A stretch of DNA of 8,499 nt, from positions 1-8,499 of the forward strand of contig WQWK01000080.1 in assembly GCA_009785395.1 (NCBI GenBank), written 5' to 3'. How positions within the stretch are numbered: the stretch's first letter is position 1; every line of letters starts with the position of its first letter. This stretch comes from Conexibacteraceae bacterium. Its GTDB lineage: Bacteria > Actinomycetota > Thermoleophilia > Solirubrobacterales > Solirubrobacteraceae. Made by a program: the position numbers and the translations under genes. Below are positions 1-5,852 of the stretch, piece by piece. Below the pieces are notes generated by a model, which saw only the letters and a list, made by a program, of their open reading frames with translations, was not told the DNA's origin and ran no database searches.

Positions 1-297
<297 letters not shown>

Positions 298-311
<14 letters not shown>

Positions 312-591
312 GAGCGACAAGCTGCCGGTCAGCCTGCCGGTGCGGCTGCTGCGCTGGTGGATCCCGATCGGCCTGGTCGTGGTCGGGATCGTGCTGATGG
401 TCGCCGAGAACTTCGACGGGTTCGGCGTGTCCGCGTTCGCCGCCTTCGCCGGGGCGGGCGCCTCCACGTGGCTGATCAACTTCCTCTGGCGCCTGGGTAT
501 CAGCGGCGACGACGAGCGCGAGCGCGAGGCCGAGGACCGCGCCTACCTGAGCGAGCACGGGCACTGGCCCGACGAAGAGCCCTCAGACTGA
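298..591 (+). CDS. Small two-helix membrane protein, function unknown
   Basis: This 97-residue protein is translated from a TTG start with a good Shine-Dalgarno, overlapping the globin gene by 14 bp in another frame. Two hydrophobic segments are visible: about residues 20-36 (WWIPIGLVVVGIVLMVA) and 46-65 (AFAAFAGAGASTWLINFLW). They are followed by a strongly charged tail (DDEREREAEDRAYLSEHGHWPDEE). Small membrane proteins with a charged C-terminal stretch ending in a His-Gly-x-Trp-Pro-Asp-like motif recur in actinobacteria, from memory, with no known function. The protein has no catalytic motif. Co-translation with the globin suggests shared expression, but that does not establish a functional link. 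A hairpin directly follows the stop. Confidence 0.6.
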
Positions 592-594
592 TCA

Positions 595-642
595 CTTCGT
601 TGGGCCAAATGCCGCCTATAGGGGGCATTTGGCCCAACGAAG
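595..642. terminator. Perfect 19-bp inverted repeat, probable terminator or dispersed palindrome
   Basis: Arms CTTCGTTGGGCCAAATGCC (595-613) and its exact reverse complement (624-642) flank a 10-nt centre. That centre holds a further CC-TATA-GG palindrome, separated from the arms by one G/G mismatch. The element starts 4 nt after the stop of the membrane protein gene and ends 72 nt before the next gene. It could stop transcription in either direction. There is no T-run after either arm, so a classical intrinsic terminator is not certain. A repetitive extragenic palindrome or a protein-binding site is also possible. Confidence 0.6.
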
Positions 643-698
643 CGGCCCCGCCCCGCAGTTAGGCCGCCCAAAGCAGGTGCTCCGGCGCTGCTTCTGGT

Positions 699-704
699 TA
701 CTCT
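699..704 (+). promoter_or_regulatory. Candidate -10 hexamer TACTCT of a leaderless transcript
   Basis: TACTCT fits the actinobacterial TAnnnT -10 pattern and lies 10 nt before the ATG at 715, where no good Shine-Dalgarno exists (only GGA at 708-710). A transcript starting at or next to the ATG would explain this. No clear -35 is seen. The same hexamer stands 7 nt before the ATG of the divergent DUF480 gene. Confidence 0.35.
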
Positions 705-714
705 GCCGGACACG

Positions 715-1914
715 ATGAGCGACGGAGCGCCACCCGAGGTCCGCGAGCGGCTGCTGAAGGCGTGGCGCGGTGAGATCCAGGCGGGCGCCATGTACGAGCT
801 GATCGCGGCCCGCCTGCCCGATCGCGAGGCCGAGATCATGCGGCGGATGGCGCAGGCCGAGTCGAGCCACCGCGGGCGTCTCGAGCAGCGGATGCGCGAG
901 CTCGGCATCGAGGTCCCCGCGGCTGACAGCGTCAAGCTCTCGCGCTGGGCGCGCATGCAGGCGCGGATCGCGCCCGTCGACAGGCTGCTGGCGGCGCGCG
1001 AGGCCGCCGAGGACGACGAGGTCGACGATCTGTACAAGCGCCCGACCGGTGACGAGCAGACCGACAGGCTGCTGCACGAGATCCGCAAGGAGGAGCGCTC
1101 GCACTCGATGGCAGTCAATGAGATGCGCGCCGGCGACGGCGACGGCGACGGGACCGGGTCTGGGGGCCCGGCGGTGCCACTGCTCTCGCCCAACCAGCAG
1201 GCCGCGAAGGCGCGGCTCGACAAGATCATGGGCCGCGAGAAGGGCCATCGGACGGGCGGCGGCTGGATCAGCGACGCGATCTACGGCGCCAACGACGGCC
1301 TCGCCTCGGTCTTCGGCATCGTCGCGGGCGTCTCGGGCGCGACCGCCGGGTCGAGCTTCGTGCTGACAGCCGGCGCGGCGGGCGCGATCGCATCGGCGCT
1401 CTCGATGGCCACCGGCGCCTACCTCGCCTCGCGCTCGGAGACGGAGGTGATCGAGGCCAACCTCGCCCGCGAGCGCGCCGAGATCGAGAGCCATCCCGAG
1501 GAGGAGAAGGAGGAGCTGTCGCTCTTCTACCAGCTCAAGGGCATCGAGCCGGAGACCGCCGACGCGATGGCCGAGCAACTCTCCCGCAACCCCGACGCGA
1601 TGCTGCAGGCGCTCGCGATCGAGGAGCTCGGCAGCAGCGGCGCCGACGACGGCAACGCCGTGCAGGCGTCGATCGCGGCCGGCGTCTCCACCGGGCTCGG
1701 CGCGATGATCCCGGTGATCCCGTTCATCTTCACGACCGGCACGCTGGGGATCGCGATCTCCGCCGCCGTCTCCCTGGTCGCGCACTTCCTGGTCGGCGCC
1801 GCCAAGTCGCTGGTGACGCTGCGGACCTGGTGGGCGGCCGGCCTCGAGATGACGCTGGCCGGCGTCATCGTCGGCGGCGCGACCTACCTGGTCGGTCTGG
1901 CGCTACCGACCTAA
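715..1914 (+). CDS. mbfA: MbfA-like ferritin-like/VIT1 fusion, probable iron exporter
   Basis: This 399-residue protein has two modules. Residues about 8-138 form a ferritin-like four-helix domain with likely diiron ligands E20, the ExxH pair E49/H52 (ESSH) and the pair E127/H130 (ERSH). An acidic Gly-Asp linker follows (141-147). Residues about 184-399 form a VIT1/CCC1 domain: DAIYGANDGLASVFGIVAGVSGA, MATGAYLASRSETE, then a Glu-rich cytoplasmic region (ERAEIESHPEEEKEEL) and further membrane segments near 322-340, 343-365 and 375-396. In rhizobia and Agrobacterium, MbfA proteins of this architecture export iron and protect against iron/peroxide stress; the ferritin domain senses or delivers Fe(II). 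The same role is inferred here. There is no clear Shine-Dalgarno before the ATG. The stop overlaps the stop of the opposing gene. Confidence 0.85.
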   Translation: MSDGAPPEVRERLLKAWRGEIQAGAMYELIAARLPDREAEIMRRMAQAESSHRGRLEQRMRELGIEVPAADSVKLSRWARMQARIAPVDRLLAAREAAEDDEVDDLYKRPTGDEQTDRLLHEIRKEERSHSMAVNEMRAGDGDGDGTGSGGPAVPLLSPNQQAAKARLDKIMGREKGHRTGGGWISDAIYGANDGLASVFGIVAGVSGATAGSSFVLTAGAAGAIASALSMATGAYLASRSETEVIEANLARERAEIESHPEEEKEELSLFYQLKGIEPETADAMAEQLSRNPDAMLQALAIEELGSSGADDGNAVQASIAAGVSTGLGAMIPVIPFIFTTGTLGIAISAAVSLVAHFLVGAAKSLVTLRTWWAAGLEMTLAGVIVGGATYLVGLALPT

Positions 1915-2633
1915 GGGTCCGTCCAAGCGCGCTCAGATAGCCGCGCCTCGAGCTCGGCGACCCGCTGTTCGAGCGCATTCAGGCGAGTGAATAGTTCCCG
2001 CCCGTCCACCCTGGACACCTCGCCCGCCGTGCCAACCCCGTCTGCGCCGGTGGCGCTTGGCGTTTGCGCCACCGGCGGCGGCACCGCCGGCGTTTGCGCC
2101 ATCGGGGGCGGCACCGCCGGCGTCGCGGCCCGGCCGTCGGGCGCGCCGCCGAGCAGCTGGGTGAAGCGATCCTCCTTCTGGCCGGGCCGGCGCTCGAGCC
2201 GCTGGGCGTAGCCGCGCTCGCCCAACTCGGCGAGGACCTGGTCCACGGCGCCGAGTGACGGCCAGCTGACCACGCGCTCGCTCCGGGTCTTGAGCTCACC
2301 GGGGGTCTGTGGGCCGCGCAGCAGCAGGACCGACAGGATCGCGAGCTGCTCGCGGTTCAGGCCGAGCGCCTCCTCGGCGAGGTGGCGGTACTTGGTCGCG
2401 CGGCTCGTGTGGCCGCTGGCGAGGCGCGCCAGCCCGTATTTGCTGAGGCGCTGCGCCGCCTCGCGGACGGTCTCCTCGTCATAGTTGACGACCGGATCGC
2501 GGTTGGTCGACTGGTTGCAGGCCAGCCGCAGCGCGTTGAGGCTGAGCGGGTACTGGTCGGGGGTCGTGAAGCGCTTCTCGATCAGGCAGCCGAGGACACG
2601 CTGCTCGGGGGCGGTGAGCGTGTCGAAGTGCAT
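1911..2633 (-). CDS. YceH/DUF480 family double winged-helix protein
   Basis: The 240-residue product starts MHFDTLTAPEQRVLGCLIEK, the typical beginning of the DUF480 (UPF0502, YceH) family. The frame stays open upstream, but that sequence is unlike the family, so the ATG at 2631-2633 is chosen. Family signatures include TTPDQYPLSLNALRLACNQS and RDPVVNYDEETVREA (first winged helix, about 1-85), and LLLRGPQTPGELKTRSERV (second winged helix, about 88-160). A Pro/Ala/Gln linker (169-195) with two copies of TPAVPPPxAQ follows, then a heptad-like coiled coil (RELFTRLNALEQRVAELEARL, about 212-232). The family's cellular function is poorly defined; the fold suggests DNA binding and the coiled coil suggests self-association. 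It is transcribed divergently from the methionine operon and convergently with the ferritin/VIT gene. Confidence 0.88.
   Translation of the reverse strand: MHFDTLTAPEQRVLGCLIEKRFTTPDQYPLSLNALRLACNQSTNRDPVVNYDEETVREAAQRLSKYGLARLASGHTSRATKYRHLAEEALGLNREQLAILSVLLLRGPQTPGELKTRSERVVSWPSLGAVDQVLAELGERGYAQRLERRPGQKEDRFTQLLGGAPDGRAATPAVPPPMAQTPAVPPPVAQTPSATGADGVGTAGEVSRVDGRELFTRLNALEQRVAELEARLSERAWTDP
2061..2120 (-). repeat. Two tandem 30-bp copies (28/30 identical) inside the DUF480 gene
   Basis: Units 2061-2090 and 2091-2120 differ at only two positions and encode TPAVPPPMAQ and TPAVPPPVAQ on the minus strand. They form the flexible proline-rich linker between the second winged helix and the coiled coil. 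The length keeps frame, so this looks like an in-frame duplication of a linker module. Confidence 0.9.
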
Positions 2634-2640
2634 GGCGGCG

Positions 2641-2646
2641 AGAGTA
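2641..2646 (-). promoter_or_regulatory. Candidate -10 hexamer TACTCT for the DUF480 gene
   Basis: Read on the minus strand, TACTCT stands 7 nt before the ATG of the DUF480 gene, and the intervening sequence has no Shine-Dalgarno. The arrangement suggests a leaderless start like that proposed for the ferritin/VIT gene. No clear -35 is visible. Confidence 0.35.
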
Positions 2647-2681
2647 ATGCACACCGCGGGGCGGTGGGCGCCACGGGCGGC

Positions 2682-2711
2682 CTGCATGCGACTCCGACAT
2701 CTCGCATGCAG
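2682..2711. promoter_or_regulatory. 10-bp perfect inverted repeat in the divergent control region
   Basis: CTGCATGCGA (2682-2691) and TCGCATGCAG (2702-2711) are exact reverse complements separated by 10 nt, so the half-sites are 20 bp apart centre to centre, about two helical turns. The half-element ATGCGA recurs at 2732-2737, at the edge of the AT-rich palindrome. It could bind a dimeric regulator acting on either divergent gene, or form a hairpin. Confidence 0.45.
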
Positions 2712-2712
2712 C

Positions 2713-2734
2713 CATATGCACATATCTTTATATG
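2713..2734. promoter_or_regulatory. AT-rich 22-bp imperfect palindrome, candidate operator of the ArsR-methyltransferase regulator
   Basis: The site has outer arms CATAT (2713-2717) and ATATG (2730-2734). Within it, 8 of 11 symmetric base pairs are complementary; mismatches fall at 2718/2729, 2719/2728 and 2721/2726. The right half ATCTTTATATG is the cleaner one. It is a sharp AT-rich island in GC-rich DNA and overlaps a plausible -35 (TTTATA, 2727-2732). ArsR-family proteins bind AT-rich palindromes of this kind, and repression by the protein encoded next door is inferred. Confidence 0.6.
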
Positions 2735-2755
2735 CGACTTGATTGGTGGTATGGT
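2727..2755 (+). promoter_or_regulatory. Candidate promoter of the methionine operon
   Basis: TTTATA (2727-2732) and TATGGT (2750-2755) are spaced by 17 bp; each matches the housekeeping sigma consensus at 4 of 6 positions. Transcription would begin near 2762, next to the ATG at 2764, giving a leaderless or near-leaderless mRNA, consistent with the lack of a Shine-Dalgarno there. The operator palindrome covers the -35. Confidence 0.42.
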
Positions 2756-2763
2756 CGCGGTGG

Positions 2764-3882
2764 ATGACCGATACGACGTACGCGTACGAGACAGCTGAGG
2801 CGATCGCCCAGGAGGATGGCCGGGCCGTCACCCGGGAGGGCGGCCAGGCGCTGGCCGCGGGACTCGCCGCCGGACTGGGCCGCCGCCTTGGCTTCGAGGA
2901 GCTCGTCGGGGCGCTGCGCGCCGTCGCCGAGCCGACGCGCCTGCGGCTCGCGGCGCTGCTCGGCCGCGAGGAGCTGACGGTCACCGAGATCACACGCGTG
3001 GTGGGTCAGAGCCAGCCGCGCACCAGCCGGCACCTGCGGCTGCTGGTGGACGCCGGGATCCTCGAGCGCGCGCCCGAGGGCGCCCACGTTTACTACCGGC
3101 TGGCCGAGGACAGCCCGGCGGCCGAGCTCGCCTACACCCTTGCGGCGCTCGCGTCCGAGACGGACGCGACGCTCGCGGCTGACCTCGCCGCCCTGGATCG
3201 CGTGCGCGAGGCCCGTCGTGAGGCTGCGATCGCCTACCGCAACGCCCACGCCCTGGATTTCGAGGCGCTGCGCGGCCTATACGTCGGCGAGGCCGCAGTC
3301 GAGCGCGCGCTGCTGAACCTGCTCGTCGGTGAGGGGCCGATCGGCCGCCTGCTCGACATCGGCACCGGGACCGGCCGCATGCTCGAGCTGCTGGCCCCGC
3401 ACAGCGCGCAGAGCATCGGGCTCGACATCGACCATGAGATGGTGGCGCTCGCCCGTGCGGCCCTGGGCGACGCGCAGGGCTCGAGCGTCGCCGTGCGCCA
3501 CGGGGACGTGCACCGCCCGCCGTTCGACGCGGGCAGCTTCGACGTCGCCGTCATGCACCACGTGCTGCACCTGCTCGACGAGCCGGGCGAGGCGATCGCC
3601 GACGCGGCACGGCTGCTGCGCCCCGGCGGCCGCCTGGTCGTGGCCGACTTCGCGGCGCACGACGTCGAGCAGCTGCGGGAGCACCACGGGCACCGGCGGC
3701 TCGGGATCACCGACGAGGAGATGACGAACTGGGCGCAGGCCGCCGGCCTGGTGTGCGAGAGCGAGTGCTCGCTGCCGCCGTCCTGCGAGGAGGAGCAGCT
3801 GACCGTGCGGCTGTGGCTGCTGCGCGCTGCGGCCGGTGGGGCGGCCGGCGAGCCGCCCGCCGGAGCAGGAGGATCGCAATGA
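2764..3882 (+). CDS. ArsR-type regulator fused to a SAM-dependent methyltransferase domain
   Basis: This 372-residue protein has an ArsR-like winged helix at about 46-114 (LRAVAEPTRLRLAALLGREEL, recognition helix QSQPRTSRHLRLL, wing EGAHVYYRL). A class I methyltransferase domain follows (about 190-353), with motif I LLDIGTGTGR (196-205), acidic D221 after strand 2, HGDVH (246-250) and LRPGGRLVV (285-293). Fusions of this type commonly precede metF/metH genes in alphaproteobacteria. They resemble SahR-like regulators, which sense S-adenosylhomocysteine, so a SAM/SAH-responsive repressor of this operon is inferred; true methyl transfer is also possible. The metal-binding CxC of classical ArsR sensors is absent. 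About 45 residues precede the winged helix, longer than usual. The ATG at 2764 is preferred over the in-frame TTG at 2743, which lies upstream of the likely transcription start. The stop overlaps metF as ATGA. Confidence 0.85.
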   Translation: MTDTTYAYETAEAIAQEDGRAVTREGGQALAAGLAAGLGRRLGFEELVGALRAVAEPTRLRLAALLGREELTVTEITRVVGQSQPRTSRHLRLLVDAGILERAPEGAHVYYRLAEDSPAAELAYTLAALASETDATLAADLAALDRVREARREAAIAYRNAHALDFEALRGLYVGEAAVERALLNLLVGEGPIGRLLDIGTGTGRMLELLAPHSAQSIGLDIDHEMVALARAALGDAQGSSVAVRHGDVHRPPFDAGSFDVAVMHHVLHLLDEPGEAIADAARLLRPGGRLVVADFAAHDVEQLREHHGHRRLGITDEEMTNWAQAAGLVCESECSLPPSCEEEQLTVRLWLLRAAAGGAAGEPPAGAGGSQ

Positions 3883-4742
3883 TTTCGTTCGAGGTCTTTC
3901 CGCCGCGCACGCCCGAGGGCGAGCTGCGGCTCTGGGACACGCTCGACCGGCTCGCGCCGCTGCAGCCGGGCTTCGTGTCCGTCACCTGCGGCGCCGGCGG
4001 CAGCGCCAAGGACGCGACGATCGGCGTGCTGAACGCGATCGCGCAGCGCACGACGTTGACGATCGCGGGCCATCTCACCTGTGTCGGGCGCTCGCGCGCG
4101 GACACGGCGGCTGACGTCGCCCGCTACTGGGAGGCCGGCGTGCGCCACATCGTCGCCCTGCGCGGAGACGTGCCCGCGGCGGTCGCGGGGGCGGAGGCGA
4201 ACGGGCGGGCGCGGTTCGAGCCCCACCCGGATGGACACCGCAGCTCGATCGAGCTGGTCGCCGCGATCCGGCGCCAGGCGCCGGTCGAGATCAGCGTCGC
4301 CGCCTACCCAGAACCGCACCCGGACTCGGTGTCGGCGAGTCACGACCTCGATGTGCTCGCGCGCAAGGCCGACGCCGGCGCGACCCGCGCGATCACGCAG
4401 TTCTGCTTCGACACCGACGCGATCGTGGCACTGCGTGAACGCATGGCGGGTGCCGGCATCGGCCTACGGGTCGTGCCGGGGATCCTGCTGGCCACGGACT
4501 TCGACGGCGTCGCGAGGATGGCGGCGCGCTGCGGCGCGAGCCTCCCCGACTCACTGGCCGCGCATTTCCGCGGGCTCGAGGAGGATCAGACGACGCGCAA
4601 GCTGCTGGGCGCGATCGTTGCGGCCGAGCAGGTCGAGCGCCTGCGGCGCGAGGGTTTCGAGGACTTCCACTTCTACACGCTCAACCAGGGCGAGCTCGCG
4701 CCGGCCGTGTCCCGGCTGCTCGGCGTGAGGAGCGCGGCATGA
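3879..4742 (+). CDS. metF: 5,10-methylenetetrahydrofolate reductase
   Basis: This 287-residue protein (E. coli MetF is 296) reduces 5,10-methylene-THF to 5-methyl-THF using FAD, supplying the methyl donor for the methionine synthase encoded just downstream. The start ATG at 3879 has AGGAGG (3867-3872) 6 nt upstream and overlaps the regulator's stop as ATGA; the frame remains open further upstream. Family motifs are SFEVFPPRTPEGE (E5 matches the catalytic Glu of the family), FVSVTCGAGGS (35-42 region, usually VTYGAGGS; here Cys replaces Tyr at 37), HLTCVG (65-70), ALRGDVP with the flavin-contacting Asp at D97, TQFCFD (Q174), VPGILL (199-204) and HFYTLNQ near the end. All key residues appear present, so it should be active. 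The last codons (RSAA, stop) are the first copy of the junction repeat. Confidence 0.95.
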   Translation: MISFEVFPPRTPEGELRLWDTLDRLAPLQPGFVSVTCGAGGSAKDATIGVLNAIAQRTTLTIAGHLTCVGRSRADTAADVARYWEAGVRHIVALRGDVPAAVAGAEANGRARFEPHPDGHRSSIELVAAIRRQAPVEISVAAYPEPHPDSVSASHDLDVLARKADAGATRAITQFCFDTDAIVALRERMAGAGIGLRVVPGILLATDFDGVARMAARCGASLPDSLAAHFRGLEEDQTTRKLLGAIVAAEQVERLRREGFEDFHFYTLNQGELAPAVSRLLGVRSAA

Positions 4743-4756
4743 GGAGCGCGGCATGA
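4739..4756 (+). CDS. Mini-ORF 1 (MRSAA) in the metF-metH junction
   Basis: ATG at 4739 opens a five-codon frame, MRSAA, ending at TGA 4754-4756. The Shine-Dalgarno GAGGAG (4727-4732) lies inside the metF end, and the ATG overlaps the metF stop as ATGA. It was created by tandem duplication. It may be translated in a relay of ribosomes, or may be a by-product without function; the peptide sequence repeats the MetF C-terminus RSAA. Confidence 0.35.
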   Translation: MRSAA

Positions 4757-4770
4757 GGAGCGCGGCATGA
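4753..4770 (+). CDS. Mini-ORF 2 (MRSAA) in the metF-metH junction
   Basis: A second copy of the five-codon frame starts at ATG 4753, 6 nt after GAGGAG (4741-4746). It ends at TGA 4768-4770, overlapping the metH start at 4767. Together with mini-ORF 1 it makes a chain of three stop-start overlaps between MetF and MetH. Translation is possible from the signals seen but unproven. Confidence 0.35.
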   Translation: MRSAA

Positions 4771-5848
4771 CGACCGACCACGAGCACGACGCCCAGCGCG
4801 AGGCCCGCATCGAGGCCCTGAAGCACGCCGCCACCGAGCGGATCCTGGTGCTGGACGGCGCCTGGGGCGCCCAGATCCAGGAGCGCAGGCTCACCGAGGA
4901 GGATTTCCGCGGCGAGCGCTTCAAGGACCATCCGCTGCCGCTGCGCGGCAACAACGACCTGCTCTGCATCACGCGCCCGGACGTGATCTCCGATCTGGTC
5001 AGCGAGTACCTCGAGGCCGGCGCTGACATCGTCTCGACCAACACCTTCAGCTCGACCGCGATCGCCCAGGCCGACTACCGGATGGAGTCGGTCGCGCGCG
5101 AGCTGAACCTGGCGGGCGCCCGGATCGCGCGCACGGCCGCGGACCGCTTCACAGCCGCCGACCCGTCCCGGCCGCGCTGGGTCGCGGGCTCGATCGGCCC
5201 CACCAACCGCACGCTCTCGATGTCGGCCGACGTCAACGACCCCGGCGCGCGCGCGGTCGACTTCGACCAGGTGTATGACGCCTACCGCGAGCAGGCGATC
5301 GCGCTGCACGACGGCGGCGTCGACCTGTTCCTGGTGGAGACGATCTTCGACACGCTCAATGCGAAGGCGGCGCTGAAGGCGATCCTCGACCTGCAGGACG
5401 AGGGCCGCGCCGAGCTGCCGATCTGGATCTCGGGGACGGTCACCGACACCTCCGGACGGATCCTCTCGGGCCAGACCGTCGACGCCTTCTGGATCTCGGT
5501 GCGCCACGCCGAGCCGTTCGCGGTCGGGCTCAACTGCGCCTTCGGGGTCGAGCAGCTGCGGCCGTTCGTGGCGCAGCTGTCGGGCGCTGCCGACACGCTG
5601 ATCTCGGCGTATCCCAACGCCGGACTGCCGAACGAGCTCGGCGAGTACGAGGAGGGGCCGGAGATCATGAGCACGCAGCTGCGCGAGTGGGCGCAGGCCG
5701 GTCTTGTCAACATCGTCGGGGGATGCTGTGGCACGACCCCCGCACACATCCGCGCGATCGCGGAGGCCGTGTCCGGAATCACGCCGCGCCAGGTCCCGGA
5801 GGTCGCTCCGACGCTGCGGCTGTCCGGTCTGGAACCATTTGCAGCGGC

Positions 5849-5852
<4 letters not shown>
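4767..5852 (+). CDS. metH: Methionine synthase, homocysteine-binding (zinc) module as a separate protein
   Basis: This 361-residue protein corresponds to the N-terminal homocysteine S-methyltransferase domain of cobalamin-dependent methionine synthase. Motifs are [12 protein letters not shown] (28-37), [13 protein letters not shown] (85-97), [11 protein letters not shown] (141-151), [15 protein letters not shown] (186-200), [11 protein letters not shown] (221-231) and GLNCAFG (254-260). [11 protein letters not shown] (318-328) comes last. C257, C320 and C321 are the expected zinc ligands that activate homocysteine. The protein ends [11 protein letters not shown], exactly where full-length MetH continues into the folate domain, so the enzyme is split at a domain boundary. 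The partner is the next gene. The start ATG at 4767 has GAGGAG 6 nt upstream in the third junction repeat. The stop overlaps the next ATG. Confidence 0.93.

Larger units (their letters stand above)
4726..4770 (+). repeat. Three tandem 14-bp copies of a stop/Shine-Dalgarno/start module between metF and metH
   Basis: TGAGGAGCGCGGCA occurs three times exactly (4726-4739, 4740-4753, 4754-4767), followed by TGA. Each unit carries GAGGAG 6 nt before an ATG that overlaps a TGA (ATGA). The unit is not a multiple of three, so each copy shifts frame. After three units the metH start at 4767 is back in the metF frame. Confidence 0.95.

Noticed and set aside
616..1785. Minus-strand open frame of 389 codons opposite the ferritin/VIT gene
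   Set aside because: The product is low-complexity (Arg/Gly/Leu/Asp), while the plus strand encodes a clear two-domain protein.
2652..2666. CACCGC/GCGGTG inverted repeat upstream of the DUF480 gene
   Set aside because: Six GC-only pairs around three bases are expected by chance in DNA of this composition, and the site has no other supporting feature.
2743..2763. TTG start for the ArsR-methyltransferase gene
   Set aside because: It lacks a Shine-Dalgarno and lies upstream of the likely transcription start; the ATG at 2764 fits better, though this is not proven.
2634..2763. A cobalamin or SAM riboswitch ahead of the methionine operon
   Set aside because: Only about 130 bp separate the divergent genes, the likely transcript has almost no leader, and no B12-box or SAM-box core is visible.
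2634..2993. Upstream extension of the DUF480 gene to 2993
   Set aside because: The extra 120 residues are Ser/Arg/Pro-rich, cross the divergent promoter and overlap the regulator gene. The family start MHFDTLTAPEQRVL fits the ATG at 2633.
4551..5747. Minus-strand open frame of 398 codons opposite metF/metH
   Set aside because: It is a composition shadow of the real plus-strand genes and has no family motif; its boundaries ignore gene structure.
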